A stretch of 64,000 bases of DNA from Polytrichum commune (GCA_950295325.1 OX485803.1:64683554-64747553), one strand, 5' to 3'. Numbered from the stretch's first letter, positions 1 through 12,391 are shown. The notes: generated by a model from the sequence alone, not told the origin. Numbers and translations are program-made.

Positions 1-374
1 AATTATAGTGTGACCTCCAATTCCTAGACAGCTACATGTTAAACGATCCTAAGAAGACCATTGAGCTTTGTGACTCACCCTAAAGGCACCCGAAGCTTGC
101 ACTCATGGCCACTCTTGCAGATGAGCTTCACATGATTGTCACGTGAAGCAAAAGGCCTCAACATTTGAGATCCTTTCGAAACTTCTCTAAGATCTTGAAC
201 AATAACAGAAACCTAGGGTATGTGTATCCTATATTTTCGTTCAAATCGTGAGGACTTCCTCTGGTGCAGCCGTTCCCCTGGACACAAGGAATGCATATTA
301 CAGCAAGGTTGCGTTCATCTGCTATGGAACACAATCTCGCATTAACAACTTATAGAAAACCGTTGTGCGCATCA
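1..374. other. No gene recognised
   Basis: Short open frames only. Nothing repetitive or conserved was recognised. Confidence 0.5.
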
Positions 375-663
375 CTCTAGATGTATGGTGGAAGACAAGG
401 TAGGAGCTCTACATCACTGTTCTTCTTATTCATCTTAGTTTCTGCGGCTGTGTGTTTGTGTCTCTTATGCCCTTTGTGTCTCCGCAGCCTCATAGCAGAC
501 TCCACAAATGGCATGTGTTCTATGTCATCTAATGTGTATGCTATGTGACTACTGAGACACAAAGGGCATATAATGAGACACAATTACACGGCCGCAGAAG
601 CTAAAACGAATAGGAAGAATAATGATGGAAGCTCCTACCTTGTCTTCCGCCAAACATCTAGAG
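375..663. repeat. Long imperfect hairpin (foldback element or MITE)
   Basis: Arms at 375-482 and 554-663 are inverted copies, roughly 85% alike by eye, around a loop of about 71 nt. Both outer ends begin CTCTAGATGT when read inward. Matching blocks include GGAAGACAAGGTAGGAGCT and ATGCCCTTTGTGTCTC. No clear target duplication was seen. It is probably a miniature foldback transposon. If transcribed it would make a long stem typical of small-RNA precursors. Confidence 0.8.
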
Positions 664-977
664 CGATATATTACACCATTTGTGTTTATGTTTTTCCAAA
701 TATAACATAAACATATGGCATTTTGGAGACACAAAACATAACATATTCAAACCCTCATTGCCAAGACTTCCGCGGAGGAATCCCTTTGCTCCACCGAGCA
801 CTTCGTCTTGACCTAAAGATTTCAATGCACGGAAAACACTCTGGAGCTGTGAAGTGGTTTTCATCACGGTAGAACACAACAGCACACATTATAACATGCG
901 AAAGACGTAGCCACCGAACCGTAAGACGTGAGGAGACACGACCTAAATGACCATATTCCTCTTAAAACACACCATAC
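664..977. other. No gene recognised
   Basis: A minus-strand frame near 740-870 has a protein-like look (LQSVFRALKSLGQDEVLGG) but no recognised family, and no splice structure could be supported. Confidence 0.4.
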
Positions 978-1875
978 CTTGAAATCTGCGGAGTATCTTT
1001 ACACAGCTTTTCATGCAGATGCCACGACTTGTACTATAGCATGGTCAAACCCTAATTAAGGAAAATTCAAGAAATGCAATTGAATACACGAACAAAGTTA
1101 TGTTCGTTAGGCGTTACTTGCACACAAATGATTGGAACCAAGTTAAATCACACAGTGGAAGCCACACATAAGCTCTTTGGCGTTGTGATAATTCTGTAGG
1201 TAATAAATGCATCATGTCTCATTCATACTCGAAACTTCGATCAACAACAATGAAGTATCAAACACAGTGAACAGTAGTATAATACACATCTATAACTCAT
1301 CGTTCTGACAATTCGATATCCAAAATTTCTTGCTCCACAAATTGGCTGAATTCCTTAGAACTACTCGCATCTGGTGGAATTAGACTGATGGAACTGTTTG
1401 AAAGCAACACTTGCCAGATGTGTTAAGTGATCTCGATATCTTTGAATAGTCTTTACACAACTATCCAGATGCCACTTGCATAACACGGTCAAACCCTAAG
1501 AAAGTAAAATTTGAGAAGCGCAATTGAAAAGACTAGCAATGTCTCCTCGTTAGTTACAGAGAAATGCTTGGGAATCACAGGTTGGTTTGCAGTGATCAAA
1601 GGCACACACAAGCTCTTCGACGTGAAACTCTATATTGATTTGAGTCACGTCTCATCCGCAGTTGCAACTTCGATCAACAACAATGAAGTATGAAAAGTAA
1701 AGAAAAAAGTGAACCGTTACTTAGATACACACCTAACTCGTCATTCTGACTGGCCGATATCCAAAAGATTGTTTAATTTCTTCAGAAGTCACATCCGGTG
1801 GAAATTCAGATTGATGGAACGCTTTGAAAGCTGAAACTTGTCAAATGAGTTTGCGTTCAGTGCAGTGAATTTTCT
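978..1875. repeat. Diverged tandem duplication, two units of about 430-450 bp
   Basis: Unit 1 (about 978-1425) and unit 2 (about 1431-1875) share ordered blocks: TCTTTACACA, CAGATGCCAC, GGTCAAACCCTAA, CACATAAGCTCTT/CACACAAGCTCTT, ACTTCGATCAACAACAATGA, CGATATCCAAAA and GATGGAAC..TTTGAAAGC. Many small indels show that the duplication is old. Unit 2 carries a 60-codon plus-strand open frame (1511-1693) that is not kept in unit 1, which argues against coding function. The unit may be a duplicated exon-intron block of an unrecognised gene or a local non-coding repeat. Confidence 0.75.
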
Positions 1876-3462
1876 TACTTTTCCACTCGAATCCCTGCCC
1901 ATAGATGACTTGCGTAAAAGAACATGATGCTATGTTCCAGTTGCGATGGAGAGAGTAGGCAGGTACTCAGGTAGGTAGTTGATGAATCAAACAAGTGTCG
2001 AACTGCATCATCAAGCTCCCGTCGGTAACACATTCGTGTCATTACAACTTGGGAGTAGTTGACAAGATTAACTAGAAGCATCAGAAATGTGTCCTCTAAT
2101 CGTTCGAGAGATGAGAAGCGGTGATGTTTTGGTGGAAAGTTTGCAACATTGGTCGGTAGGAGAACACTACAAGATCCACTGTGCTACAATTTACATCTCG
2201 GATCAGGAAAGGCATCCGTATGGATTGTCATCTAAACTTGAGCATCTGCGAAGCACCCTCCGCAACTTTGTAGAATAGACTTGAATTGCAAAGCATTAGG
2301 AAAGGGGACTCTATGATGAATAGGTATGCATTGCACCTCCAGAATCAATGTACATACCAGGAGGTAGACAAGAGGTGACATTAGAGATTTCAATGGCGCC
2401 AGCCGCGGGCATTTGGAAATCGAGAGCAAAGGAACCACAGGAAGAAACATTAAGCAAGCATGTAAAAAATTTCACCAGGATATATCAAGATACAAGACGC
2501 AAGAGGACAATGTGCATTATACAGAAGGTGAAGAACCTTCAAGGAGAGTTAGAGTTCGAGCTTTTCGCTTTCTCCAATATGTACAAACTCCGAGAGGGTC
2601 TAAAGAACTATGTTTGACCAATGTACGGGGGGGGGGGCAACCTACATCTGCAGAAAGATGTATATATGTACAGGATGAGCATCTTCACCCTTGCCAAAGT
2701 GAAGAAACAAAATTATATACAAATCTAAAACCTCACGAGTGGTATACTACCCTGGATGCGGACACCCAAACCTGCGAGCAAGCTCATCGTATCTTCCCCA
2801 ACATGCATATCAAGATGCATGGACAAATAATTTGACCTTACTTTGAGTGTACAAAGGCCATTGACGGCCTGTCCCTCCCAGGTGAATGGGAATGGATGTA
2901 TATGTGAGGATCACCTGAAAGGCTAGTTCACCAATGCTTCCAAGATCTTGCAAGACTTGAGGTCGAAGAAGACTGACCAATTGCAATAGCTCCACCCCTT
3001 CATGCAGCCAGTAGACACTGAGCAGAAATTTGCCAAACAAATGCCAGAGGCAGAAGACTCCTGCTAGAGTGGTGGGCCAGTAGTCACAACGGGCATTGGT
3101 CTTCAATTCGGTCAGGTGTTGCAGAGGGCATCATAATAACCATGAGCTTTAGGGAGCCCAAGTAGGAAACCTTGCAAATTTGTCCAAAGTTCAGCCCCAG
3201 ACTTCTTTGAATGACAGTCGCAGCAAGATGTCGCAGCACATTCAGGGTGAATGTTGGTGCTCAAGAATGAAGAGATATGAGGAAGCTGAAGTCAGCTGAA
3301 GCTAGCACAGATAATTGCTCCCATCCCCACTAGAAACTCCCCTCTTTGGTTCTAAGGACTTCCAAAATACTGAGGTCAGATAGTATCTGCAAGACCATTC
3401 AGATGACCTGAGTAGGTTCCAAGGAGGTAGAGTGTTCTGGAAACTGCAGGTGGGACAACGTA
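1876..3462. other. Downstream flank of the ACR gene; 3' UTR expected at its right edge
   Basis: The transcript 3' end should lie in the part nearest 3462 (minus strand), but no polyadenylation signal could be chosen with confidence. Plus-strand frames at 2348-2617 and 2413-2835 overlap and show no domain. A G9 run occurs at about 2629. Confidence 0.4.
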
Positions 3463-6400
3463 TCACACAACAGTCGACGTCTTCCAACTTGTTGTAAAGC
3501 CTTGGAAAAAACGTTCGGTAGACTGCATGAAATTAGAGAACCGTGAAGCACCATCCACATCACGCGAAGTTCCCGCATTCACGTTGGCGTTCGTGTTCGC
3601 CTTCGAGACTGCTACCTTAACTCCAAGTAAGGGGTTTTCTCGCCGAATAGCTTCCACTGTCTTGGTATCCACAGGATGGCCCTCGTTATCTGTCACATAG
3701 AATATGTTGACAGCCTTATCACCTTGGGTGGACACATCAGCTTTTGTTACAGACATGCCATACTCTCTGAATTTACGTGTCACATCTGTTAAAAGCCCAA
3801 CTCGATCCCCTGTGCAAATCTCCAGTCGCAAACCCTGACAACACCACATCCAAGGATTTAATTTTTTTTAGATAATTGATATCAATGAGTGCAGAATCGG
3901 AATACATGCAAGCAAATGAAGGTTAGTAAAGGACTAACCATGATTGATGATTAAAGAAAATTCACCAATCACTCTGTCTTCGAATACACTACTTCATAGC
4001 TCCAAGTTAACAATACCATTGCATAATTTCATCTACTGCAATTCAATATATGCAACCCAGGATTTCCCTCACCTCAGAGCATCGTCGCTCAATAGCTGCT
4101 TCTATATACTTTTTTGCTTTCTGCTCCGCCTCCGCATCGAGCAGTTGACCATCCATTGTGCGAAAACTATATTCCTGCACAAATATAAACACCTTAGCAC
4201 AACTTCCACTAACCGAGAAAATGAAACCTAGAGTCAACAGTTGATCAGTCAGAGAACAGTCTGGAGGTCAAACCAACAAACACAGTACCCTGAATATCCA
4301 GACTATATTCTTAAACAGCACGGCAGATTAAGCCATATTTAGACTACTTTAATACACAAAATACATCCCTAGATGATTCTAGGGAAGCCTGCTAGGATTA
4401 CCTGAAGTGCAAAGGGACCAGAACAGTCGATCCCACCATGGAAAACAACATATTTCAGATCCGTCAAAGTGCACACAGTATCAAACAGTAGCTTTGGTCT
4501 GTCCGGGCATTTTATGGTTACGACCGAGTAATTTCTTTGAACATCACGGCCGAACTGAACAGATATCTTTGATTTCTCGTTTCCACAAGCATTAGTATAT
4601 GCGGTCTTCTGCTCTGTAAGGTCATAGTCTTGATCAGCAAGCATAAGTTGATGCAGTCGTCTCTCCACATGTGTGAAGCCGTCCGCAATATCAGAACGAG
4701 CCACCTTTCCATGTTCACAGCCTTGCATTATGGGTAAAAGTTTTTCTTTAATCCTCTCCAGTTTCCTAACATTCTCAATGGGGCCCAAAGTGTCCTCATC
4801 TGTCACATAAAAAACACAAGCAACCCGTCGGTTGTGGGTCCAAACTTCAGCAGCATTCACTCTACAGTTCATCTCCGTCAAGACAGCCGAAACCTCTGAA
4901 ATAAGTCCAGGCCTGTCTGTTCCACTGAGTTCTATGGCTGTGTGCTCAGCGATGGACTGAGTGCCAACACATCTCCCAGGACACTTCTGAAACTCAGCTG
5001 ACCACTTCTTCTTCTGTGACATTAGTGCCTGCATGGAAAGGAGGCTCAGTATCCACTTATTATGCAAGAAACAAAGCAAAGAAAATTGCAAGAGGACTCA
5101 GTGAGGCCATCATTAAAGCAGCACTCACCGTCTGGATGTTTTCAATGAGTTTCACATCACGAAGCTTGTTCCCCTTTTGATCCGTAACATAGAACACTGC
5201 AAAAAGAAGAGAAATGATATGAGTTCATAAAATAAAAATAATTTTGAAAACTATAATATAAGAAACCTCCACCCACGAGGTGTGACAGGCTGCACATAGG
5301 CAGATTTAATTCAACAATAATCTGAACTCACCGTCCATGAACCAACCCCCATCCGAAGTAATTCGAGCCTTTGAGATGGTCAATTCCATATCCATCAGTT
5401 CTTGGACAACCTCAAGCAAGATACCATGTTTGTTCTGGCTGTTGACCTGCATGATAACATGACGTGACATCAATATTTGTAAGAGCTCTCACAACATTGG
5501 TACCCGACTACCTGACCCCATAATAAGGCATCACTAGTAAAAATCTTACGCAAATTGCAGGTAGATTTGATACGACCAGAAAATACTTTTCATTGACATG
5601 CATCTTCACCCGCCTTATTCATAAGTTAACCACACCCAGGGAGATAGCATAAAGTTTACGTCCAACCCAACACACTCTGCAGAAAAACAATTTGTGACAG
5701 AAAGAACGACAAACACAAATTGTATGGTGACTGAATGCAACACAACCTTTTGCAATGGCTCAGTAACGTCTCACTCAGGGGATTAACAAGTCGTCGTACT
5801 ACATGGAAAATATACTCAAAGTGGTGCACGCCTAACTTAAGGAGTCCCAACCATAGCTCAACCCCCTAGAGCATCAGAAATGTAAATATGAGCAAGCAAT
5901 GAGTAGGAGAGGTACTCCAGGCAAAATATGAGGCCAAAAAATCCTCAATATCGAGAGATACTAAACCCATGCTGTCTTCAATGCCACCTTACTGGCATCC
6001 TTGTCAGAAACCCTAGCTTGAGTGACTAAAATTCGTTCGATGTGCTCTAAACTACAGAGCAAACTCTACTACCAAGAATCCTACAGCATAACTTTATCGA
6101 TGACTAAAATGCCGCGTATCTGCTGGGCCAATTTACGAGTGAGCTACCTCCATACATACTAAGAATTGGACAACGTACACAGATGGGAAAGGAAAGTACC
6201 TTCACAACGGTCGCATCTTCGCAAGCTTCGTTGTCAATCACAACCCTGCGCAAGAGAGAATTGCTCAGTTATCAATACACAATTACTCGACAATAAAGTG
6301 GCTCAGACATCTTCGAGGTTTGTTCATGATTACACAGCATTTAATTAGTAAGTACATGGTACAAATACATACCGAGGCGGGTCTATCAGCGAACTCATTG

Positions 6401-6485
6401 TGTCGTACTCCGGGTCGAAGTAAGGCCAACTCTTGCTAGGACTCATCGTCGGAACATTAGTGGGAGTCATTCTTGTAGCCAACAT
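3463..6485 (-). CDS. ACR: ACT domain repeat (ACR) family protein, seven exons, 480 aa
   Basis: Exons in transcription order are 6485-6373, 6245-6200, 5446-5332, 5196-5129, 5028-4402, 4174-4073 and 3834-3463. Every intron is GT...AG, phases agree at each join, and the total is 1443 nt ending in TGA. Four ACT domains can be read: about residues 39-112 (VVIDNEACEDATVVK, then HGILLEVVQ and GGWFMDVFYVTD), 144-205 (TDRPGLISEV, FYVTDED), 280-335 (CPDRPKLLFDTVCTLTD) and 359-420 (GDRVGLLTDVTRKFRE, FYVTDNEGHPVD). The N-terminal WPYFDPEY and the IERR before ACT4 are family hallmarks, and the length fits plant ACR proteins. ACT domains usually bind amino acids or similar ligands, so a sensing or regulatory role is inferred; no catalytic domain is seen. 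The C-terminal tail (about 430-480) is rich in Asn, Ser and Thr and variable. The start at 6485 is the first ATG in the open frame; ATGs at 6470 and 6446 are alternatives. Which ACR paralogue this is cannot be decided. Confidence 0.95.
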
Positions 6486-8686
6486 CTCGTATTTATCTGC
6501 GACATAAACAGGTTCCTTCAGCAACGTTACTACAATTCCTGACAAGTTTTTGGGGCTGAAGGATTTCTAGTAAAATTTTCGAGCAAATACTGAGGCACGG
6601 GTTACAACTTGTTACATTCCACAATGCGTAGTTTCGAAGTCGCTTGGAATAAGAATTTGACGAAGAAACAGACTCATTCCAAAAGATCCATTTTCAATTG
6701 GAAAACTATATTCACAAGAAGACCTGCCACGCTCTTCTAGTAGCCGAGCGCTTCACGTGGGACTTAGTCTCGACATTGTTGAAAAAAGTAAGATGCTACA
6801 GATGCTCAAAATTAGTGATGCTAAAGATCTACCAAAAAGACCAAGCACTAGAATATTTTTTGAATAGGAACCACGAGGACGCACGCCTCAAGGGAGAGAT
6901 CTCGGGTGTGCCTTTATTGATTTCAACAAGGTAGCATGAAACGTTCAAATTTACAGGTATTGATTATCAGTGCAGTCTTCGAAATATTCCATCCTTCCGA
7001 AGAATTCTCAAAATAAGATGTAACTTAGGGTGTGACACAGTGACGCTCCCTTTACAACGTTACAATGTCAAGTCTTTGACACGGCCAATTTTTATGAGGA
7101 AAAAGCGTCCTCGTCGGTAGCGAAAGATCGTCTGCCGTTTTCAAATTGTCAAACAAGAGGCTTCCCGAAGGAAACTCTACTTAACACCAATTTTTCACAA
7201 GTAGCGACCGACAAAGCACCCTACCGACCTCCTTGAGGAAGGAACTTAAGCTAAAAAGGCGAACGAGGACGTAGACGTGCAACGTTATGTGTGCTGCAAT
7301 TATTGATGGATAGATATATCTCTATTGTGGGTTCACTCACCTGCGAGATGTTCGAAGAAACTAGCAAGAGAGAAAGCCCAATCCTATCCTATCCTATTAA
7401 AAGAAATAGATACATCGTTTGCTCCTCAGAGACTACATGTCATCGACGTGTTTGGCCATTATTGTGAGGCTACCACTACAAACGCATGCTAAAAAGTATC
7501 CGGATAAATTACCAGATACTAAGAATTGGTTTCCAAAACGGTAGGGCGAGAAGTGAACAATCATCTACATTGTACACCGCAACCTATTATTGAAATGATC
7601 GGAACACATTTCAACACCTTGTCGACAAGAGGCAACCATCTGCGAGACGCCCCCAAATATGCAAGCACAAGCCTACAGTTTATTCGGCTTTCTTTCTCTC
7701 TCTCGCATGGCCAGTCAGACAAGTTCAAGAAACTCTACCCCGCTCAATACGTAAGACAGGAAGAAATCTCGCAAAACCAAGAGAAGGATATTTATGGACA
7801 AATACATGAAGCTGCTTTCGTCGAAGAAGTGGCCTACCCTGGTGTGTGTGGAAGAGCAACCACAAACAGACGTGCACAGGAGGTATTTATAATTTTCCAG
7901 CCACCCAAGAATGACGAATGTGAACCAAAGTGGGAAGCAACGATGAGAGGAACATAGAGATGGCAGAAGTGGAGGGAGGCACAGGGAGCCAGAAAACTCA
8001 AATGAATGCTGGTTTCGAGTCCAAAAGCTTCAATGTGCAACGAGATACACCAGAAACTGAGAAAAGCATCTATCTACCTACGAGGGATCGCCGAAAGCCA
8101 CTAATACCAGAATAATTCGGAGAGGAAGAGAGATCCGGTGACCGCATAACACAACAGAAACGACAACGAAGTGCATACCCCGAGATAGGAAAGGGACTAA
8201 ACCAACACTCGGTCTATCCATTACTATCGCTCGATTTTTTCACAACGAGCTTGCAATCTAAGTAAGCGGCTCTTGAGGTCGACTCAATGGATCAATCAAC
8301 GAATGGTTATAGAATGTGTGTGGAGGAAAATTTCTGCAACGTACCAAGGGATGCCGTGGTGACGACTGACGCGCGAATCTCAGAAGCTTGTTGTGCTTGG
8401 GAGTGACGGTTGCGACTTCCGGAGGACACTTACACTACTAAGCCAGCCATGCACCGAAGTGCGCAAACTGCTCTACAGAAAAGATATGTCCAAACGCGGC
8501 AGAGAGAGCCAGAAACCGAAATGAACTCCGTGCAAGCTTGAAAGGCGCCTCCACAACTTCCCGCTTAAGCTTATCTGCTTCGTCAAATTGGTTCAAGTTA
8601 CAACTTACAACTTACGGCTACAGCTTAAACCACGTGATGAGCTTACTAATTAGCAGCACCACTTGCCACCACCAATAAAATGATAA
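6486..8686 (-). promoter_or_regulatory. Presumed 5' leader and proximal promoter side of the ACR gene
   Basis: This stretch lies directly upstream of the ACR start. The coding frame stays open without an ATG back to about 6545. A good acceptor-like sequence (TTTATGTCGCAG on the minus strand, near 6500) just before the ATG could end a leader intron, so the transcription start may lie well upstream. I could not place a TATA box or donor with confidence. A plus-strand open frame at 7526-7957 has no recognisable domain and may be chance. The regulatory role is inferred from position only. Confidence 0.35.
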
Positions 8687-8741
8687 CTCACTCACTCACT
8701 CACTCACTCACTCACTCACTCACTCACTCACTCACTCACTC
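8687..8741. repeat. (CTCA)n microsatellite, about 13 copies
   Basis: Uninterrupted CTCA tetranucleotides lie about 2.2 kb upstream of the ACR start codon. CT-rich tracts often occur in plant leaders or core promoters, but no function is shown here. Confidence 0.95.
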
Positions 8742-10200
8742 CTCTACCGCGGCAATACGAACTTAGGAAGGAAGTGAGGAAGCCGCGGCTCGCAACCTCG
8801 ATGTAAGCAAGATGGTAAGAAGAGAAGCGGCGAATCCCCGATGATTCTCAAAAGCAAAGAGAGAAAGATAGAGAAATCCACAAAGGCGACAAGACCTACA
8901 GGTAAAGAGCATCCGAGCAGACGTCCCTCCCTTTTAACGACACACGGAACAGAATTTCCTTGGCGAACTGAACGAGCGAGCGTCTGCCGGCGGCATGGAA
9001 TGGAATGCCCTGTCAGAAGCGCTTATTTTCACCCGAGCTTCGTTTTCTCACCCCACTAACGAGAAAACTTACTGTAACTATGACTTCCCTCCAAGCACCT
9101 TTATTATTCATCACAACATCATCAACAACGAGAAAAGGAAAGGCACAGCACAGCACAGCACAGCACAGCAACCTTATGATAATGATGATCCGATTCCCTC
9201 TCCCTCCCTGCAGACACGACGATAACCTCATATTATATAATCATTTACTAAAGCAATTTCTTAACTTACCTACGACATCCAGAATCCAAGCACCTTCATA
9301 ATATTTTAATATTGACTACAACACCAACAACGAGAAAAGGCACCGCAACTTGAAAATGACCATGGCGAGAACCTCATTGTTATTACTCTTACAATTTTTA
9401 AACATTGGATAAATAAGGTTGAGGATGATCCGCCGGTTCACATGATCAGCACACACCTGATATTATTTCTGGCTTTTCGGTGCTACTGCCACAAGGCACA
9501 CAGCACGCACTCACAGCAATCCAATGAGAAAAGGAAAGAAACATGAAATAGTTTCTACACAGTAAGTTAATAAGAGGAGATCAGTGGAGAATGTAATCCG
9601 ATCCTGCCCGTGCAAAATATTACCTGATATTATGTCTGGAAATGCGACGCAATTTCGGCAACAGGAGACACAACTGAATCAAGCAGAGAGCAGATCGAAT
9701 GCAATGCTGTCACTGCTGCGATACGCCATAGCCACAACCAAAATTCGGTTAGATTCAATTTTCTCAAGGACGGAGAGAAGAGAGGGGGGCGTTTTTAGAG
9801 AGAGAGAGAGAGAGAGTTCTGAAGGAGCCATGGTAAACCAGGGCGATTCAAAGCGGGATGAATAACATTCATTCCCACGAACTTTCATCCATTTCTTCAT
9901 CCTCGTCGGCAGAGTCCCTCTGTGTCGTAAAGTGGATGACACCCTTTCATCCGCCTCTGCTAGTTAGCTGTGGATGATATCCATCTTTTTCCTTATCTGA
10001 CTTCAGTGGTCTACGCATTTCATCCAGAAGACTTCATCCTCCCCCACCTTTTTACTCTTGCTTCTGACTCAGCTCAAACTCAGAGAATCTCTATTATTTA
10101 CATTCAAATTGGATTATTTATAAAGTGCAGGATCCTTTTCACTTCTTACCTTACTCCAGTGCTTTATCCCTTGTAATATTTGGGCGAATGAGAGCCTGAC
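8742..10200. other. GC-richer unannotated stretch with (CACAG)n and (GA)n tracts
   Basis: No gene is recognised. A five-base CACAG/AGCAC tandem lies at about 9143-9171 and an AG tract at about 9796-9816. Base composition is less AT-rich than the repeat field to the right. Open frames here (for example 9005-9301 and 9584-9865) are low complexity and show no domain. The stretch could be the distal promoter or leader of the ACR gene, or the edge of an unrecognised neighbour. Confidence 0.5.
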
Positions 10201-10228
10201 TTAATCTGCACCGTTCATGGTATTTAAG

Positions 10229-10410
10229 GTCACTTACTATTTGAAGTTAAGCCATGCTATAACAAATATAGTTATGATGGGTTTTTTTCCCCAAGTATAA
10301 TCACTTATGTTCTATAAAATAGCCAACTAACCTACTTGACAATTATTAGTCAAGCTCAAAATCTACATCAAGAACTTAGGACCATTGTGTAGTTCCAAAT
10401 AGTAAGTGGC
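10229..10410. mobile_element. MITE N, copy 1
   Basis: Terminal inverted repeats read GTCACTTACTATTTGAAGTT on the left and TTCCAAATAGTAAGTGGC on the right. Related copies lie at 11041-11231 and 33881-34060. Element length is about 180 bp. There is no coding capacity. Confidence 0.7.
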
Positions 10411-10432
10411 AATAATTGTTGGTTAACGATGT

Positions 10433-10835
10433 GTGCATTGTTTATGGTATTTAATGTCACGTGCGTAACAGTGTCACTTACCCTACATTGAGGTGTCTGT
10501 TAAATTACACTAATGATCAATAACCTCGCCATTAGTGGCACCTCGTGACAGTACGTTTTCAAGTGTGCTTACGAATATCTTGGCATGAGTAGGTTCGGTA
10601 GTGTTATGAGGTGTATGCGTATCTTACACAGTGGTCTATAAGTTCACTAAAAGCATACATAGCTGACACTTGGCATCAGTATGCTCAAGAATGCCTTCCT
10701 CTTGCATACTAACATGTAAATGTGTGGCACTTGCCATACTATATGTATCCTCAATAATACCTTCCCTTGCATACTAAAACGCAAAACTACCATCTCAAGT
10801 ACCCAAATGTGGTATTCTAAATGTCATAATGTAAG
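10433..10835. mobile_element. Repeat O, copy 1 (probably partial)
   Basis: This copy matches the reverse complement of 34333-34868 over several hundred bases. Shared blocks include TTTATGGTAT, GTTATGAGGTGTATGC, ACTTGGCAT.AGTATGCTC and CTTCCTCTTGCATACTAA. The left end carries the family terminal TTTATGGTATTTAATGTCAC. The right end is not clearly preserved. Confidence 0.7.
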
Positions 10836-11040
10836 AAATGTTATGGACTTGTTTTTTTACCAACAGAGTCAAATGGGTTCTTGGGACATTACAGAACATA
10901 AACAACTTTACTTGGACAAAACTTACATCTTTAGTGAATGTTATAGCATGATGTAACTATAAAGTATCAATTGGCACTAAATACCAAAAAAAAAAGCATT
11001 AAAGACCCATAATTAATCTACTATATTTACTATAGTTAGA

Positions 11041-11231
11041 GTCACTTACTATATGAAGTTAAGCCATGCTATAACTTTTTTACTTACAACTTTTTTGTTT
11101 TGTCAAGTGAAGTTGTTAATGTTCTATAATGCCCAAACAAATTAAAGCCGTTTGTGTTCTATGTATGTCGGTGCCAACTAATACCTACAATAAGAAATTA
11201 TAGCATTGCACAATTCAAACTAGTAAGTGAC
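11041..11231. mobile_element. MITE N, copy 2
   Basis: It begins GTCACTTACTATATGAAGTT and ends TCAAACTAGTAAGTGAC, the same termini as copy 1. The subterminal block AAGCCATGCTATAAC is also shared with copy 1. Confidence 0.7.
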
Positions 11232-12011
11232 TACCATAAATGGTCTTCTAACTTGAACATGATGAAGTTTAGGAATATAACATTCATCTTTTAAGCAGCT
11301 TGGTAAACATGTTTTGAATTCACATATGAGGTTTTGGCTATGATCAAGAATGAAGTGTCCCTCGTTCATGCTAATCTATGGTTAACATTGTCTCTCTATC
11401 TCTCTTTACATTTTCGTCAATAAATTGGGCTACACAAATATATGAATTAGTTCATAACATCATTAATAAACAAGTACATCGCTCCACAAACAATGGCTTT
11501 CAATGAACTTTGACACATGCCATAAAAACGCTTCATTTTGGAACGTAAACTAGGACATCTAAAAAAGACTTATTTGTGATTTATTTTATTTTATTTTATA
11601 GTGCATGAGAGCTCTTTGAAGGCCTTAGATTTGTGTCTAATACATACACAATTCCAAAAAGAAAAGAAAAGAAGTAAAAATAAACAAGTTTGTCCTTTGG
11701 ATTTGCTAATGTATCCATGCAATGTGTAATTTCATTTTGTTTTGTTTTGGTGATTGTTGTTGTTGAAGTTTTTTTTTTCCCCACAAAGTGGAGTCCTCAG
11801 GCAACAAATGAATACACAATGTAGTATACACCCCATTAGAGATAAGTTTCAATCATTGTTTGAGAATGTAGTATGAGGGAGCCTCAAGTATTTCTTTCAA
11901 TTGGATCATTAAACTCTATCTTGCAGAGGCTATCTACTGCACTTCGCCACTTTAGAAATGAAATTCTTTGACACCATCCTAATGTACTACAGTGAAAAAA
12001 TCTTTGACCGG
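11232..12011. other. AT-rich, no gene recognised
   Basis: At about 11452 a CATAACATCATTAATAA block resembles the end of the foldback family found at 23551 and 28917, so a decayed copy is possible. An AATAAA-like T-rich block sits at about 11582-11600. Confidence 0.4.
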
Positions 12012-12390
12012 TTTAGACTATAGTGAAAAAGTGCACTGGTCAAGAATTTTAGGGGAATGGAGCAATATGATTGGCTATGAAATGGGTTCTTTACCAGCTA
12101 GGTTTTACACTACGCCCAAGACTTCTCCGGTGGAGAACTTCAAGCATGGATGGAAGAATGACATGGTTGGCCAACATGGCAACATCTATTCATAGGGGAG
12201 TTCTCCAAAGGTCAAGTTCCTTGGGTAACCTCAAACCCTTGGACCAGAAACTTGGGCTCCCGAGAACTCTAACCCAAGACATTTTCTTGATTGTTTTTCC
12301 AACTTGTCCACCACATAAACCGTCGACTCCAATGACCTTGTCTTGGGCTGAAATTCTTGACCGAATGGTGCACGTCTCCACCGTAGTCGA
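12012..12390. mobile_element. Probable MITE P
   Basis: Inverted termini of about 40 bp: left GACTATAGTG...GTGCACTGGTCAAGAATTT, right AAATTCTTGACCGAATGGTGCAC...CCGTAGTC. MITE A copy 1 begins two bases beyond its right end, so one may have inserted beside the other. Confidence 0.55.
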
Positions 12391-12391
12391 A

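Noticed and set aside
2413-2835. 140-codon plus-strand open frame
   Set aside because: Crosses a G9 run, has no domain, and overlaps another frame of similar quality.
7526-7957. 143-codon plus-strand open frame upstream of the ACR gene
   Set aside because: No recognisable domain, and overlapped by other open frames on both strands (7834-8040, 7930-8115). Kept only as a mention in the promoter entry.
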